A stretch of DNA of 64,000 nt from CAYSDH01 sp964429805 (GTDB lineage Bacteria; Bacteroidota; Bacteroidia; Flavobacteriales_D; JABDKJ01), in assembly GCA_964429805.1 (NCBI GenBank), contig CAYSDH010000006.1, forward strand, positions 1 through 64,000, in the 5' to 3' direction. Positions within the stretch are counted from its first letter, which is position 1. Every line of letters starts with the position of its first letter. The translations under genes and the position numbers were made by a program. The notes under the pieces are model-generated. The model worked only from the letters and a program-made list of their open reading frames with translations, made no database searches and was not told where the DNA came from. Positions 42,410 to 51,798 of this stretch are shown here, in pieces.

Positions 42410-44044
42410 ATGGAACGAAATCAACAGCTTTTCTTGCGACTGACTTTTTTGATTGCTACACTTTGTGTGACCTCAATAATGACGGCACAATTCACTCCCA
42501 TAGCGGATGATTTTGAAGGAAATGGAAGCATCACTTCTTGGGAAGGTGATGAGTGTAACGTAGCAACCAATTTTCCTAATCCGCTGATTGATGCTGATAA
42601 TCCTTCGGCTACAGTCTTGGAGTATTATGATACGGGATCGCTGTACGCGAACGCCCGTTTTACCTTGCCTCAAAACATCAACATGACCACGGGAACGACA
42701 TTCACCTTGTCAGTGTATGTGCCTTCAGCAGGTCTTACTGGAACTTCACCTAACCAAGTGTCACTCAAACTGCAGTCGGGTTACAAGCCTAATCCGTGGA
42801 CCACTCAGACAGAAATTATTAAGCCAATAGTGTTGGACCAGTGGCAAACTTTGAGCTTTGACTTTAGTTCAGGTGAGCATGTCAATTTTGATCAGAGCTC
42901 GCCAGCGCCTGAGCAGCGCGTAGACCTCAACAGAGTATTGATTCAGATAAACGGAGAGAATAATAACGATCAGGTACTCGCATACATTGACAACTTGCAG
43001 TACAATGGTCAGTTAGGATATGACCCTGACAATACAAGCAGCGAATTTGACGAGCTAGTCTGGTCAGATGAGTTTGATGTCAATGGGCCAGTTGATGAGG
43101 AGAAGTGGTTTCATCAGACTCAGCTGCCTAACTCTTGGGGTTGGTTTAACGGAGAGCAGCAGCACTACACAGATGATGATGATAACTCATATGTAGAAGA
43201 CGGCTCTTTGCACATTGTAGCAAGGCGTGAAGAATATTTTGATCAAGGATTGATGCGCCAATTTACTTCGGCCAGGTTAAACAGCAAGTTTGCGTTTACT
43301 TATGGTCGTGTTGAGGTACGTGCAAAGCTCCCGTTTGGAGGAGGTACGTGGCCAGCAATATGGATGCTCGGTAAAAATGTCAGTGAGACTGGTGGATACT
43401 GGTACCCCGAGTATGGTACTACCGGTTGGCCGAGTTGCGGAGAGATTGATATCATGGAGCATTGGGGCTTTAATCAGCATTATGTTTCTAGTGCACTGCA
43501 CACACCTTCATCTTCTGGCGCAACCGAAAATTATGGAGGCTTATACGGAGCCAATGTGTCGGAAGAGTTTCACATTTACGGCATGGAGTGGACCGAAGAT
43601 GAAATCAGGTTCATGATAGATGGACAAGTGCATTACATCTATGCTCCGGCAAATCAGAATGCCGCTACATGGCCATATTTCGAAGATCAGTACTTCCTTT
43701 TAAATATTGCTATTCAAGAAGGAACAGAAGATTCCTTTCAAGAAAGTGACATGGAGATAGACTACATACGAGTGTATCAAGAAGGTGCAAATTCAATTGA
43801 GGAAACAACTCAAAACCTTCAGACCGACATCACTTGGATTCAGGATGGCGATGTGTTGACGCTGACTAATCAGTCTGCTCAATCAGCAGCGCTAAATATC
43901 TATGACGTGAGGGGCCGAGCGTTGCTCACCAATCAACTAGTGACTGTCGGTACTACACAAGTTCAGCTACCTGTAGCTAAAGGAGTAATGATGCTCCAGT
44001 TTGATGTGGATGGTGTCACGTGGTCTGACAAACTTCTTAGATAA
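42410..44044 (+). CDS. GH16 glucanase with carbohydrate-binding and T9SS domains
   Basis: This 544-residue secreted enzyme probably hydrolyses laminarin-type beta-1,3-glucan outside the cell. After a signal peptide (about 1-26) comes a jelly-roll carbohydrate-binding-like domain (about 30-200, with QWQTLSFDFSSGEH and AYIDNLQYNG). The GH16 domain follows (about 215-465) with the catalytic motif GEIDIMEHWG: nucleophile Glu345, Asp347, acid/base Glu350, and WPAIWMLG upstream. A type IX sorting domain (about 475-544, LNIYDVRGRALL to SDKLLR) ends it. The binding domain resembles the one in the protein at 55458. No SusC/SusD genes are nearby, so it is not part of a classical polysaccharide locus. 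Confidence 0.92.
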   Translation: MERNQQLFLRLTFLIATLCVTSIMTAQFTPIADDFEGNGSITSWEGDECNVATNFPNPLIDADNPSATVLEYYDTGSLYANARFTLPQNINMTTGTTFTLSVYVPSAGLTGTSPNQVSLKLQSGYKPNPWTTQTEIIKPIVLDQWQTLSFDFSSGEHVNFDQSSPAPEQRVDLNRVLIQINGENNNDQVLAYIDNLQYNGQLGYDPDNTSSEFDELVWSDEFDVNGPVDEEKWFHQTQLPNSWGWFNGEQQHYTDDDDNSYVEDGSLHIVARREEYFDQGLMRQFTSARLNSKFAFTYGRVEVRAKLPFGGGTWPAIWMLGKNVSETGGYWYPEYGTTGWPSCGEIDIMEHWGFNQHYVSSALHTPSSSGATENYGGLYGANVSEEFHIYGMEWTEDEIRFMIDGQVHYIYAPANQNAATWPYFEDQYFLLNIAIQEGTEDSFQESDMEIDYIRVYQEGANSIEETTQNLQTDITWIQDGDVLTLTNQSAQSAALNIYDVRGRALLTNQLVTVGTTQVQLPVAKGVMMLQFDVDGVTWSDKLLR

Positions 44045-44168
44045 GAAGGATTCCTCTTCCGTAAATAGCACTTGCGAATCAATTGTGTTGAGCTTTGAGA
44101 AAATGCTTTGGCCAGTACTAGGATAAAAGGACACTTAATCTGACGCGTTGCAAAGTGATTAGCTTTCT

Positions 44169-44573
44169 TTACATATTCCACGCATCGTCCCAGCCATCTT
44201 TTCGCCACTCGTAGTACATAAATGAAAATAGAAATGTCAGTGCATAGATAACCTTGATGGAAAAGAGCTTATATTGATAGCCGTCATTGTAAAAGAGTCC
44301 CCAGAGCAGAAAAATGAACCAGCAAAGTGCGCAGATACAGTAAATGTTATTTACTCGGTCTTTGAAATGAAGTCTATAAAGCGCACTGACATTATACGCG
44401 GTTAGCACGGCCGAAGAAAAGATTAAAGCAAAGTGACAACCGGGCACCTTGGTGAACGAGCCTAAAGCGCATAGTCCAAGGATACTCGTCCAAGCAATAA
44501 GCACAGTGTTACTCATTTTATAACCCTTGTTGTCTGGAAGCAGATAGTCCTTAAGCCATGATTTGAGAGACAT
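44169..44573 (-). CDS. Small multi-span membrane protein, unknown
   Basis: Starting at the ATG at 44573 (MSLKSWLK), this is a protein of about 134 residues with four membrane segments. An earlier start at 44636 would overlap the GH25 gene for 50 bases and adds no hydrophobic segment, so I prefer the later one. I recognise no family. The gene follows the GH25 lysozyme-like gene by 13 bases and is probably in its operon. Confidence 0.6.
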   Translation of the reverse strand: MSLKSWLKDYLLPDNKGYKMSNTVLIAWTSILGLCALGSFTKVPGCHFALIFSSAVLTAYNVSALYRLHFKDRVNNIYCICALCWFIFLLWGLFYNDGYQYKLFSIKVIYALTFLFSFMYYEWRKDGWDDAWNM

Positions 44574-44586
44574 GCTTAAAGGTATC

Positions 44587-45387
44587 TTATTGTATGCAGT
44601 AGTTCTGTAAATCGAGCAAAGTGCCGTCAAAATCATTACCGTCTACGGTAGTCTCAATGCCTTTGACACGCACATGTTCTGTAAACTGATGAAAGTGCCA
44701 ATCAGTGCCCCTGAGTCTCGATTTTCCAGAATAAGCTGCAATCCAAAGTAAACAGTCTTCTGGTATGTGCCCTTTAAGATGGTTGACGTAAAAGTCTCGG
44801 CCACTATATATCATGGGTTTGTGACCATATTTCTGCTCGGCCAAGTTGATCCAGTTTTTAACTCCCTGGCGAAGATTGTCTGGCCCGTGGATGCTCATTT
44901 TCTCTACATCTAAAATCACTTTGAAGTCGCCTTTTTCCAAGCGCACGGTCTTAGAGAAATTATTAAACTGCTCTGTTGAGTTTTCATTTGGCCTGTAGTA
45001 GTGGTATGCCCCTCTGATGTACCCGCGTTTTTTGGCTTTTTTCCAGTTTCTCGAAAACTCTGCATCTTTTCCATCTCGCCCCATTGTAGAGCGAATAAAA
45101 ACATACTGTATAGGGTGGTGAGAAGTACGCACCTCAGACCAGTCTATGCGTCCTTGGTATTCTGATACGTCTAGTCCAAACGTATATTTATTGTCTGACA
45201 AGCCAATATTCTCAGCCCAGTCTTCACCCCGATGACCAATTAAAAGTGTGAGAATGACTCCAGCAATTAATCCACCCAAGGCGTTAATCCATCCGCGAAC
45301 TTGTTTTCGTTCGGTCTTATTTAGTTTGATACTCAATGGGTAGGGCGTGTAGAAGTAGAAGTCTAAATTAAGACTCTGGTGCGCCAC
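44587..45387 (-). CDS. GH25 lysozyme-like protein
   Basis: This 266-residue protein has an N-terminal cytoplasmic part of about 30 residues, one membrane segment (about 36-52, ALGGLIAGVILTLLIG), and a GH25 domain. Family motifs are FGLDVSEYQGRIDW with the catalytic Asp, VFIRSTMG, RGAYHYYRPN and VILDVEK with the Asp-x-Glu pair. Such proteins cut peptidoglycan glycan strands as muramidases and here would be anchored to the inner membrane facing the periplasm. It precedes a small membrane protein gene on the same strand. Confidence 0.9.
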   Translation of the reverse strand: MAHQSLNLDFYFYTPYPLSIKLNKTERKQVRGWINALGGLIAGVILTLLIGHRGEDWAENIGLSDNKYTFGLDVSEYQGRIDWSEVRTSHHPIQYVFIRSTMGRDGKDAEFSRNWKKAKKRGYIRGAYHYYRPNENSTEQFNNFSKTVRLEKGDFKVILDVEKMSIHGPDNLRQGVKNWINLAEQKYGHKPMIYSGRDFYVNHLKGHIPEDCLLWIAAYSGKSRLRGTDWHFHQFTEHVRVKGIETTVDGNDFDGTLLDLQNYCIQ

Positions 45388-45534
45388 CTAATGGGCTCAA
45401 CTCATTCTCTCTTCACAATTATACTGTGAATTGAAGGAGGAAAAGGAACACAACTGGGAACAGAAGTATGACACTTCAATAATCACTACTCTCCGCTACT
45501 TCGGTGATTAAATCACTCGCTGGCTTGATTGCGA

Positions 45535-45912
45535 CTACACAATGACATCATATACATCACTGTTGTTTCGCTCTATTTCTTCGACATGAAAACCGTTAGG
45601 CTCAGGTATTTCTTCAAAAAGGTCAAAAGACACACAGTCTTTTGGCAGCGGTTCAAAAATCATCAAGAAGCGCTCATTCGCCTTAAGTAATTTCCATTGC
45701 GGATAGTAGCCTACGTTTTCTGCATGCATCAATTTGGATCTACGTCCTGTCTGTTTACACTGCAAAAATGTAGTCGGCCAAACCCTGACTCCCGCCTGGT
45801 GTGGCACCCTCGCCTTGACAGTAACTTGGCGCTCGGAACAGGGAAGAACCTCTCGCACGGTGAGCAGATCTTCGAGAGTTTTGGTCAACGGTTCTTTTAT
45901 ATCTATGTCCAT
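45535..45912 (-). CDS. Conserved-looking hypothetical protein
   Basis: This 125-residue soluble protein has no signal peptide. The central part (HAENVGYYPQWKLLKANE, then FLMIFEPLPKDCVSFDLFEEI and the end of the protein, GFHVEEIERNNSDVYDVIV) has the pattern of a beta-sandwich domain I have seen in Bacteroidota hypothetical proteins, often where a secreted protein modifies a surface. I cannot name it. Codon use and the well-formed ending support a real gene. Confidence 0.55.
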   Translation of the reverse strand: MDIDIKEPLTKTLEDLLTVREVLPCSERQVTVKARVPHQAGVRVWPTTFLQCKQTGRRSKLMHAENVGYYPQWKLLKANERFLMIFEPLPKDCVSFDLFEEIPEPNGFHVEEIERNNSDVYDVIV

Positions 45913-45949
45913 GAAGGCTTAGTGTTCTCTTTATAATGCAGAAAGCGTT

Positions 45950-46366
45950 TTACCTCTTAATCTTTGGGAATTGCCCTTTGTCATTGGCAATTCTAAACAT
46001 CAATACAGTGAGCAACAGGCCTACGGCCGTGCCAAAGATTGCTTCAAACGAAGGCAGGGCGGTCATGTTTCCAATGGCACTGAGCGCGAAGAGTGCTGTG
46101 AACAGCCAGAGTAAGACTTTGACCGTGGGTATTCTCATGCTGCGATTTAAAAAACCTACCCGCATGGATACCACAAGAAGAATAAAAAACAGGACTAGCA
46201 TAGACATAAACATGGCAATCTTTATGTCTTGACTATCGCTCAGAGTGCCAGCCCAAATTGCATTTTTAGGAATTACTCCAACCATGCTAAACACATGATA
46301 GAGCATGACTATAAAAATGAGAATGTTCACTGCGCGTCCTGCGGTTTTGAGTTTTAATTTTTTCAT
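45950..46366 (-). CDS. Four-span membrane protein, unknown
   Basis: This 138-residue protein has four membrane segments (about 12-30, 50-68, 82-98 and 108-125) and basic ends (KKLKLKT, KGQFPKIKR). I do not recognise the family. It is 37 bases upstream of the hypothetical gene at 45535-45912 on the same strand. Confidence 0.6.
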   Translation of the reverse strand: MKKLKLKTAGRAVNILIFIVMLYHVFSMVGVIPKNAIWAGTLSDSQDIKIAMFMSMLVLFFILLVVSMRVGFLNRSMRIPTVKVLLWLFTALFALSAIGNMTALPSFEAIFGTAVGLLLTVLMFRIANDKGQFPKIKR

Positions 46367-46879
46367 CTGATTAAGTCTTGCTTACGGCAAGTTAATTAAT
46401 CTGAGATGAATGGACCAGGGGCATTGTTTTTGATTTGGTAAGAAGTTGAGTGTCTAAAAGCTGCACAGTAAAGATTGATTAGGCCATTTACCTTGCCATT
46501 GTCACTCAAACAGCAACGAAGTCTATTTCATTGATGCTCAGAAAATCAAGTAAGTGCGGATGCTCTGGAAAAAAAATTCTAGAGCTCCGACTTAACATGA
46601 TGTATTGGTGATAAGGAGTAATTGGTGAGCTATAAATATTGTAACGCTATGTAGAGCGATGTAAGTGGTGTTTAGTATGTAAGTTCGACCAGATTTGATT
46701 CGTTCTTCAAACACTCCAAGGGTCGAAAAAAAATAGCAATGTGAAACCACGGTCAGCTAATAATTCCGAATTGCAGCAAACCTCTATGAGTAAACACCCT
46801 ATTACCTCTTTCATGACAATTCTAAGTACAAAGAAAAGGTCAGACAATGGTGCAAATGCACTATTTTGCACGTTGATTG
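46367..46879. other. Divergent intergenic region, no gene seen
   Basis: About 510 bases lie between a minus-strand membrane protein and the plus-strand sensor kinase. I found short open frames without family character, an imperfect CTCTGGAA/TTCTAGAG hairpin near 46570, and nothing else to name. Promoters for both genes must lie here. Confidence 0.4.
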
Positions 46880-48949
46880 ATGTACTATTTTCGGGCAAAA
46901 TATATGGTGATAATTTCATTTGCTATACTCTTCCTGGGGACGACTTTTGGGGCCGTAACTGAGACTGAATTACCAGATGATTTGGACTCTGGTTGGTGGG
47001 TGTCATTAGCTGAGCGTGCCGACAGTCTGAGGAGAGAACGAAACTATAGTGCGTCAATTTTACTGTATGATTCTCTTTTGTCAGTAGACAACGGGCCTGA
47101 GTCAACAGATAGATTAAAGTATATATTGAGGTCTGGCCTGAGTTACAAATGGTCAGGCGATGTGTCTGAAGCCCTAAAGAGATACAATTCAGTACTAGAC
47201 CAAGCGAAAAAAATGGGGCTGAGTCGTACGGAATATTGCGGGCACGCATGGCTTAATTCTGGAGTGGTGTACAAGAATATGGGCAGTGTCAGTCAGGCCA
47301 TAGACAGTTACACAAATGCCTGTAGTATCTATAACGACTTGGGTATAGAGGACATGGCCGACCGATGCTCTTTGAGCCACGGTATTCTGTTGATGGAAGA
47401 TGAGCGTTATGACGATGCGCTGTCTATGATTACAGTAAGTGCTGAGGGATTTTTAAAGCGCGGAGATGACATGAGATTGGCGGAGGCCTATAATACAATG
47501 GGCAACATACAGCAAGAAATGAGTCATACGCTCAAAGCCTCAAGTCTATTCTCAAGAGCCGAAGCGTTGAGCAGAAAAATTGAAGATGACGCACTGCTCT
47601 CTTCAGTCATTCATAATCAAGGAGCCTTGTGGTTGTCACTGGGCGAGGTCGATTCGGCTGCTTCAGCGTTTAGAAATGCAATCATTTTGATGAAGCAATC
47701 AGATGACTCTAACCTTGCTACTGCATATAGAAATCTTGGTTTGTCCTATCAAGCGAGCGAAGATGATGAGCTTGCATTAGGTGAATTTGACAATGCACAA
47801 GAAATTTTTCAGTCACAAAATGATAGTTGCGCTTTAATTCAAATAGACATAGATCGCACTAAGTCTTTAGTGGCACTCAGTGAACTAAGTATGGCAAACG
47901 AGCACCTCATGCATGCGCGCAGGCTTCTTTCTGCGCATAATCACAAAGTGGACTTCAGGTCTTATTATGGCGCTAAAGCTCAGTTTCATATGTCAATAGA
48001 AGATTGGTCTACGGCCATAGCTTATAGAGATAGTCATGATGTGACAGATGTGCACATTCGCAAAGAGATCTCGCTTAAAGAGGTGGCCCGAGCTCAAGAA
48101 ATGTTTGACTCGAATGTGAAAGACTTCAGAATCGACTCCTTGAGTAGTGACTACCTGCGAGTGGAAGGTGCCCTGTATGAGTCTGAAACGAAGAGAGATC
48201 GACTTTTCGCTACGACCATTGCGCTCAGCATTGTAATCAGCGTTTTAGCGCTGGCTTATTTGCTATACAGTCAGTACCGAAAAAGAAAAGTGGAACTGTC
48301 AATATTGAAAGTGGCTAGCGAAGTGGAAGAGCAAGAAAGACAGCGCATCGCCATGGACTTGCATGATGCGACCAGCGCTCGACTGTGGAATGCCAAACAT
48401 GGTATAAAAAGTATTTTTGATGCAGACTCCAATAGCGAAATTGCAAGTAAACTTGAACAAATCTCGGATCAGATTAATCTCGCTGGAGAAGAGATTAGTC
48501 GACTATCAAATAGGCTGAGCAGACCAAAAATGCGTGATGGTAATTTTGGAAATACCTTGAAGGGACTGTTAATTGACACCTTTTTTGATTCCAATGTGCA
48601 CATACATTTCGAATCAAATCAATCTACAGATTGGACTAATTTTAGCGAAGAAGAGCTCATCATAATCTACCGTATAGTGCAGGAGTCTCTGTCAAATGCG
48701 AGACGTCATGCAGAGGCCTCTGAAGTAACACTTCGTCTGGAGGAAAACAATAGACAGCTAGTCATAAGTGTTATTGATAATGGAAAAGGCTTTGATATAA
48801 GTGATAGACTTCCTTCAAGAAGATATGGAGGTCATGGCCTTGGAAATATGAAAAGTAGAGCGAAAGCTATTTTGGCAGACTACAAAATTACAAGTTCCAA
48901 GTCTGGCACAGGTACGAAAGCGGATTTAAGACTGAAGATTAAAAAATGA
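46880..48949 (+). CDS. TPR-containing sensor histidine kinase
   Basis: This protein of about 689 residues has a signal or anchor segment at the N-terminus (MVIISFAILFLGTTFGAV). Tetratricopeptide repeats follow at about 35-420 (for example LNSGVVYKNMGSVSQAIDSY and YRNLGLSYQASEDDELALGE). One membrane segment (about 445-465), a HisKA_3 dimerisation helix with ERQRIAMDLHD (His495) and a HATPase domain (IVQESLSNARRHAEA, VIDNGKGFD, GGHGLGNMKSRA) complete it. This is the Bacteroidota NarL-type kinase layout in which TPRs sense in the periplasm. I take ATG at 46880 over TTG at 46877. The stop overlaps the response regulator as ATGA. Confidence 0.9.
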   Translation: MYYFRAKYMVIISFAILFLGTTFGAVTETELPDDLDSGWWVSLAERADSLRRERNYSASILLYDSLLSVDNGPESTDRLKYILRSGLSYKWSGDVSEALKRYNSVLDQAKKMGLSRTEYCGHAWLNSGVVYKNMGSVSQAIDSYTNACSIYNDLGIEDMADRCSLSHGILLMEDERYDDALSMITVSAEGFLKRGDDMRLAEAYNTMGNIQQEMSHTLKASSLFSRAEALSRKIEDDALLSSVIHNQGALWLSLGEVDSAASAFRNAIILMKQSDDSNLATAYRNLGLSYQASEDDELALGEFDNAQEIFQSQNDSCALIQIDIDRTKSLVALSELSMANEHLMHARRLLSAHNHKVDFRSYYGAKAQFHMSIEDWSTAIAYRDSHDVTDVHIRKEISLKEVARAQEMFDSNVKDFRIDSLSSDYLRVEGALYESETKRDRLFATTIALSIVISVLALAYLLYSQYRKRKVELSILKVASEVEEQERQRIAMDLHDATSARLWNAKHGIKSIFDADSNSEIASKLEQISDQINLAGEEISRLSNRLSRPKMRDGNFGNTLKGLLIDTFFDSNVHIHFESNQSTDWTNFSEEELIIIYRIVQESLSNARRHAEASEVTLRLEENNRQLVISVIDNGKGFDISDRLPSRRYGGHGLGNMKSRAKAILADYKITSSKSGTGTKADLRLKIKK

Positions 48950-49659
48950 GTGAAGCGGAAATTTGCAGAATTATTATTATCGATGATGTCCAACTATACA
49001 GAGACTCGATAAGTCGGATGTTGTCTAAAGAAGCGGCCTTTAAAGTCGTAGCTGCAGTGGAGACTAGCAAAGACTTTTGGAGTGTTTTAAAAACCGAAGA
49101 GGTAGACATCGTGTTGCTCGATATTGAGCTGCCTTCCAGCGGAGGACAAGATGGTTTTGAAATAGCCCGTCAATTAAAAAGAGACTGTCCAGAAGTAAAA
49201 ATCTTGTGCGTAAGCCGCAACACTCGCAGTGAAACTCTAGTCGAAATGCTTGATTCAATTAGCGTCAATGGATTTCTAGACAAGAATAATAGCTCTTTAG
49301 GTCAGCTTAAATTAGCCATTGAAATGGTCATGATGGACATGGTTTATACGAGTCCGTGGTTGAAGAATAAGATGTTTGCGTTAAAAGGAATTCAGGAACT
49401 GAGTAATACAGAGTATGAGATTATGAAAATGCTGGCCATGGGAAAGACTGCCAAAGAAATTGCAAACGAAACCTTCAGGTCAGAAAATACCATTAGGAAC
49501 CATCGTCAAGTAGTGTTTTCAAAACTCAACTGCTCTAATATCGCTGAAGCGACATCAATGTTTATGAAGCACGTTTTTTTGCATAGTGAAGAGATGGACT
49601 CGCTTCCAAATTTTAAGAGAAAGCACATAGAATCCTTGCATGCTAGTTCAAAAAAATGA
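48946..49659 (+). CDS. LuxR/NarL-type response regulator
   Basis: This 237-residue regulator has a receiver domain (about 6-125) with IIIDD and phospho-acceptor Asp59 in VLLDIEL, a Lys in FLDKNN, and a LuxR-type helix-turn-helix (about 162-225: LSNTEYEIMKMLAMGKTAKE, NTIRNHRQVVFSKLNC). It is coupled by ATGA to the kinase and forms a two-component pair with it. The target genes are unknown. A minus-strand lipoprotein gene lies just past its end. Confidence 0.92.
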   Translation: MSEAEICRIIIIDDVQLYRDSISRMLSKEAAFKVVAAVETSKDFWSVLKTEEVDIVLLDIELPSSGGQDGFEIARQLKRDCPEVKILCVSRNTRSETLVEMLDSISVNGFLDKNNSSLGQLKLAIEMVMMDMVYTSPWLKNKMFALKGIQELSNTEYEIMKMLAMGKTAKEIANETFRSENTIRNHRQVVFSKLNCSNIAEATSMFMKHVFLHSEEMDSLPNFKRKHIESLHASSKK

Positions 49660-49681
49660 GGCCCGCTGGTTAGACGGGCCT
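49651..49681 (-). terminator. Terminator of the 50-residue lipoprotein gene
   Basis: AGGCCCG (49659-49665) and CGGGCCT (49675-49681) pair around nine bases. On the minus strand the stem is followed by CATTTTTTT. The stop of the response regulator gene lies in its foot, so it separates the converging genes. Confidence 0.7.
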
Positions 49682-49699
49682 GCATTTCAGTAACCAGTT

Positions 49700-49852
49700 T
49701 CAGCCACCTCCCTCTTGGGTGTGGTCGCTGTTGGTGGTACCGACCTTGGTTTTTTGAATGTCCACCGGTGGTTCCAGTTGGTCTTTGCTACATGAGCTTA
49801 GGGCAATACCCATTACGAAGGCCGCGAGAGCCAAAAACTTAATTTTCTTCAT
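49700..49852 (-). CDS. Short lipoprotein, 50 residues
   Basis: The minus-strand ATG at 49850-49852 starts a complete lipoprotein signal (FLALAAFVMGIALSSCSKDQ, Cys21) followed by a short tail (EPPVDIQKTKVGTTNSDHTQ) ending in glycines, stop at 49700-49702. It is too short to be found by usual length limits. A terminator sits 19 bases downstream. It lies between two converging two-component systems and could belong to the regulon of either. The function is unknown. Confidence 0.65.
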   Translation of the reverse strand: MKKIKFLALAAFVMGIALSSCSKDQLEPPVDIQKTKVGTTNSDHTQEGGG

Positions 49853-50035
49853 GATATGTCGGATTAGGCTCGGATCTGTATAACCCCCGGGAAATGCGCA
49901 GTCGCTCAGCTCCGAACAATTTGTATAGTCTAGTAAGTAAGTTATTACCTACCTATCGGTACAAATATGGAGGTGCGCTACTCTTGATGAGCATAAGTGT
50001 GATAAACAATAGGATAAAAAGGATGAAAACTCAAT

Positions 50036-50809
50036 TTATTGCCTTCCAGTCTCAGCGAGATACGATTCTATATCTTGAGCATACCTTGCACCCAAACTGA
50101 ATTTTTTACCACAAGCCATAATCGTTTTCGAATCAATAAAAGATTCGAAGTAGTTGAAATTCAACACCGTGTCCTTTTTTATCTTTCTATAACCATCACC
50201 AAGTATGTGAATCATGGCGCGTAAAGTAAGAGAGGTGTTATAGGCCATTCCGTTTTTGCAAATCACTCTTCTATAGTTTCGCTTATGGACATCCGTTTCT
50301 AGGTAGAAAATCTCGCGTTTGTCTATGATTAATTTTCGCTGAGTACGCGCATCTAGAGATTTTCCCGTCCCACCTACCTTATTTGTAAAGAGCGGAAGCA
50401 CTTGTAGTTGGTCTTCTCTGGCAAGAGCCATCTGTCCTTTCATGAGTGAACACATATCAAGCTGAATAGACAGTTGCTGAAGATATCCGTCATCCAGTTT
50501 GGTGACAAACAAAGAAGAATATCGAGAGGCCTGCTTCAGAACCTCATATCGATATTGCATTGAGACGAAGATGATGGGTATTCGGTAATTATAGACCACA
50601 TGCTCGGCCAAGTCTAAACCAGATTGCGCACTGGCAAGATCTATATCGAGCAGAATGAAGTTTGGTTGAACAATTTTTAAATTGAGAATGGCCGACTCGT
50701 AGTTGTCTATGAATGGCCCCACAGTGTATCCGTTGGCAATCAAGTGCGCTCTTGTGCGCTGGTAATCAGAGGCACTGTCCTCTACCATCATCACATACCC
50801 CTTAGTCAT
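50036..50809 (-). CDS. LytTR-type response regulator
   Basis: This 257-residue regulator has a receiver domain (about 5-120) with VEDS, acceptor Asp55 in FILLDIDL and a Lys in FVTKLDD, and a C-terminal LytTR DNA-binding domain (about 165-255: DKREIFYLETDVHKRNYRRV, KKDTVLNFNYFESFIDSKTI). Its ATG overlaps the kinase stop by one base (TAATG), so they are a translated pair. The system is unrelated in type to the adjacent LuxR pair. Confidence 0.88.
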   Translation of the reverse strand: MTKGYVMMVEDSASDYQRTRAHLIANGYTVGPFIDNYESAILNLKIVQPNFILLDIDLASAQSGLDLAEHVVYNYRIPIIFVSMQYRYEVLKQASRYSSLFVTKLDDGYLQQLSIQLDMCSLMKGQMALAREDQLQVLPLFTNKVGGTGKSLDARTQRKLIIDKREIFYLETDVHKRNYRRVICKNGMAYNTSLTLRAMIHILGDGYRKIKKDTVLNFNYFESFIDSKTIMACGKKFSLGARYAQDIESYLAETGRQ

Positions 50810-51798
50810 TAGGCTTTGCTGAATTGGACGTGATGACTCAAGCCTGATGTTTCACACAAAATGTCATGACTGGCATGTAATTCACTGATGCAAAGGTTGG
50901 CAATCCGCAATGAGCCCTCTTTAGTCAAAACTCCTAATTCTGCTCCTTCTCCATTATCAGAAATAATCAGTTGGCAGAGCATATTATTTTCATTGAGAAT
51001 GATAGTCAATTCAAGCATGTCTGCTTGAACGGCATGTTTGAGGCTGTTCATTAAGATTTCATTTACAAGGCGACCTACTTTTATGGCTTGGGATGGGTTG
51101 AGAATTAATGATCCTCTAACAATGGTGTCGTGCTCTCTGTCAAAGACTCTTCCTAGGCTATCACTAAGATCTAGCAGATAGTCGTTCATATTTATGTGAT
51201 ACAAGTCTTGACCATTGTGAAGCAAAGCATAAAGTCTTGAAATGCTGCTTATACGCATGGTTAATTCCCTAGCCAAGTGCTTGCCAATGCGATGCGTCTC
51301 CACATACTTGCCGCTAATGAGTTCACTAATGTGCTGAGCTATGTTTAGTGATCTATGTTGCAAATCATAGTACTGAGCCAAGAGTTGTTTGTGGCTTGCA
51401 AAGAGAATTTCTCTTTCTCTGTGAATCTTCCATAACGACCAAGAGAGCAGCATCACAACGAGAGTCAAACTCAGACTAAGTGTAGATAAAAAGATGAGTT
51501 GACCAGTCTGTCGAGACCCGGTGTCTACACTCAAACTTGAGGAGTGATAATCGGAGGTTTTTTTTGAAAAAATAGTATGCATCCACTTAAAGTTTTGAAG
51601 TCGAATGGCGCTTGACCCATTGGTGAAGCTATCCAGCCCTTCTGATAACAAGACAGCAGGTGCATTGTCGTAATTGTAATTAGAAACGAAACTCCGCGCA
51701 TTTGAAATATTAAAAACAACAAGTGAACATGTTATCGCACTAAAAATTTTGAGGTACTGCAACGCTAACCTCATTGCTATGGACGAATTGGTTATCAT
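50809..51798 (-). CDS. Sensor histidine kinase, LytTR system partner
   Basis: This 329-residue protein has an N-terminal hydrophobic segment (about 10-35), an extracytoplasmic stretch of about 70 residues, a membrane segment (about 100-122, LIFLSTLSLSLTLVVMLLSW) and a kinase domain. The phospho-acceptor helix (RIGKHLARELTMRISSISRL) and an ATPase with VNEILMNSLKHAV (N box) and DNGEGAE (G1 box) are visible. The dimerisation helix is of HisKA_2/HWE-like type rather than the standard HisKA. It pairs with the LytTR regulator. Confidence 0.82.
   Translation of the reverse strand: MITNSSIAMRLALQYLKIFSAITCSLVVFNISNARSFVSNYNYDNAPAVLLSEGLDSFTNGSSAIRLQNFKWMHTIFSKKTSDYHSSSLSVDTGSRQTGQLIFLSTLSLSLTLVVMLLSWSLWKIHREREILFASHKQLLAQYYDLQHRSLNIAQHISELISGKYVETHRIGKHLARELTMRISSISRLYALLHNGQDLYHINMNDYLLDLSDSLGRVFDREHDTIVRGSLILNPSQAIKVGRLVNEILMNSLKHAVQADMLELTIILNENNMLCQLIISDNGEGAELGVLTKEGSLRIANLCISELHASHDILCETSGLSHHVQFSKA

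Noticed and set aside
46755..46962. Short frames in the region before the sensor kinase
   Set aside because: They overlap the kinase start, have no signal or family pattern, and vary in frame.
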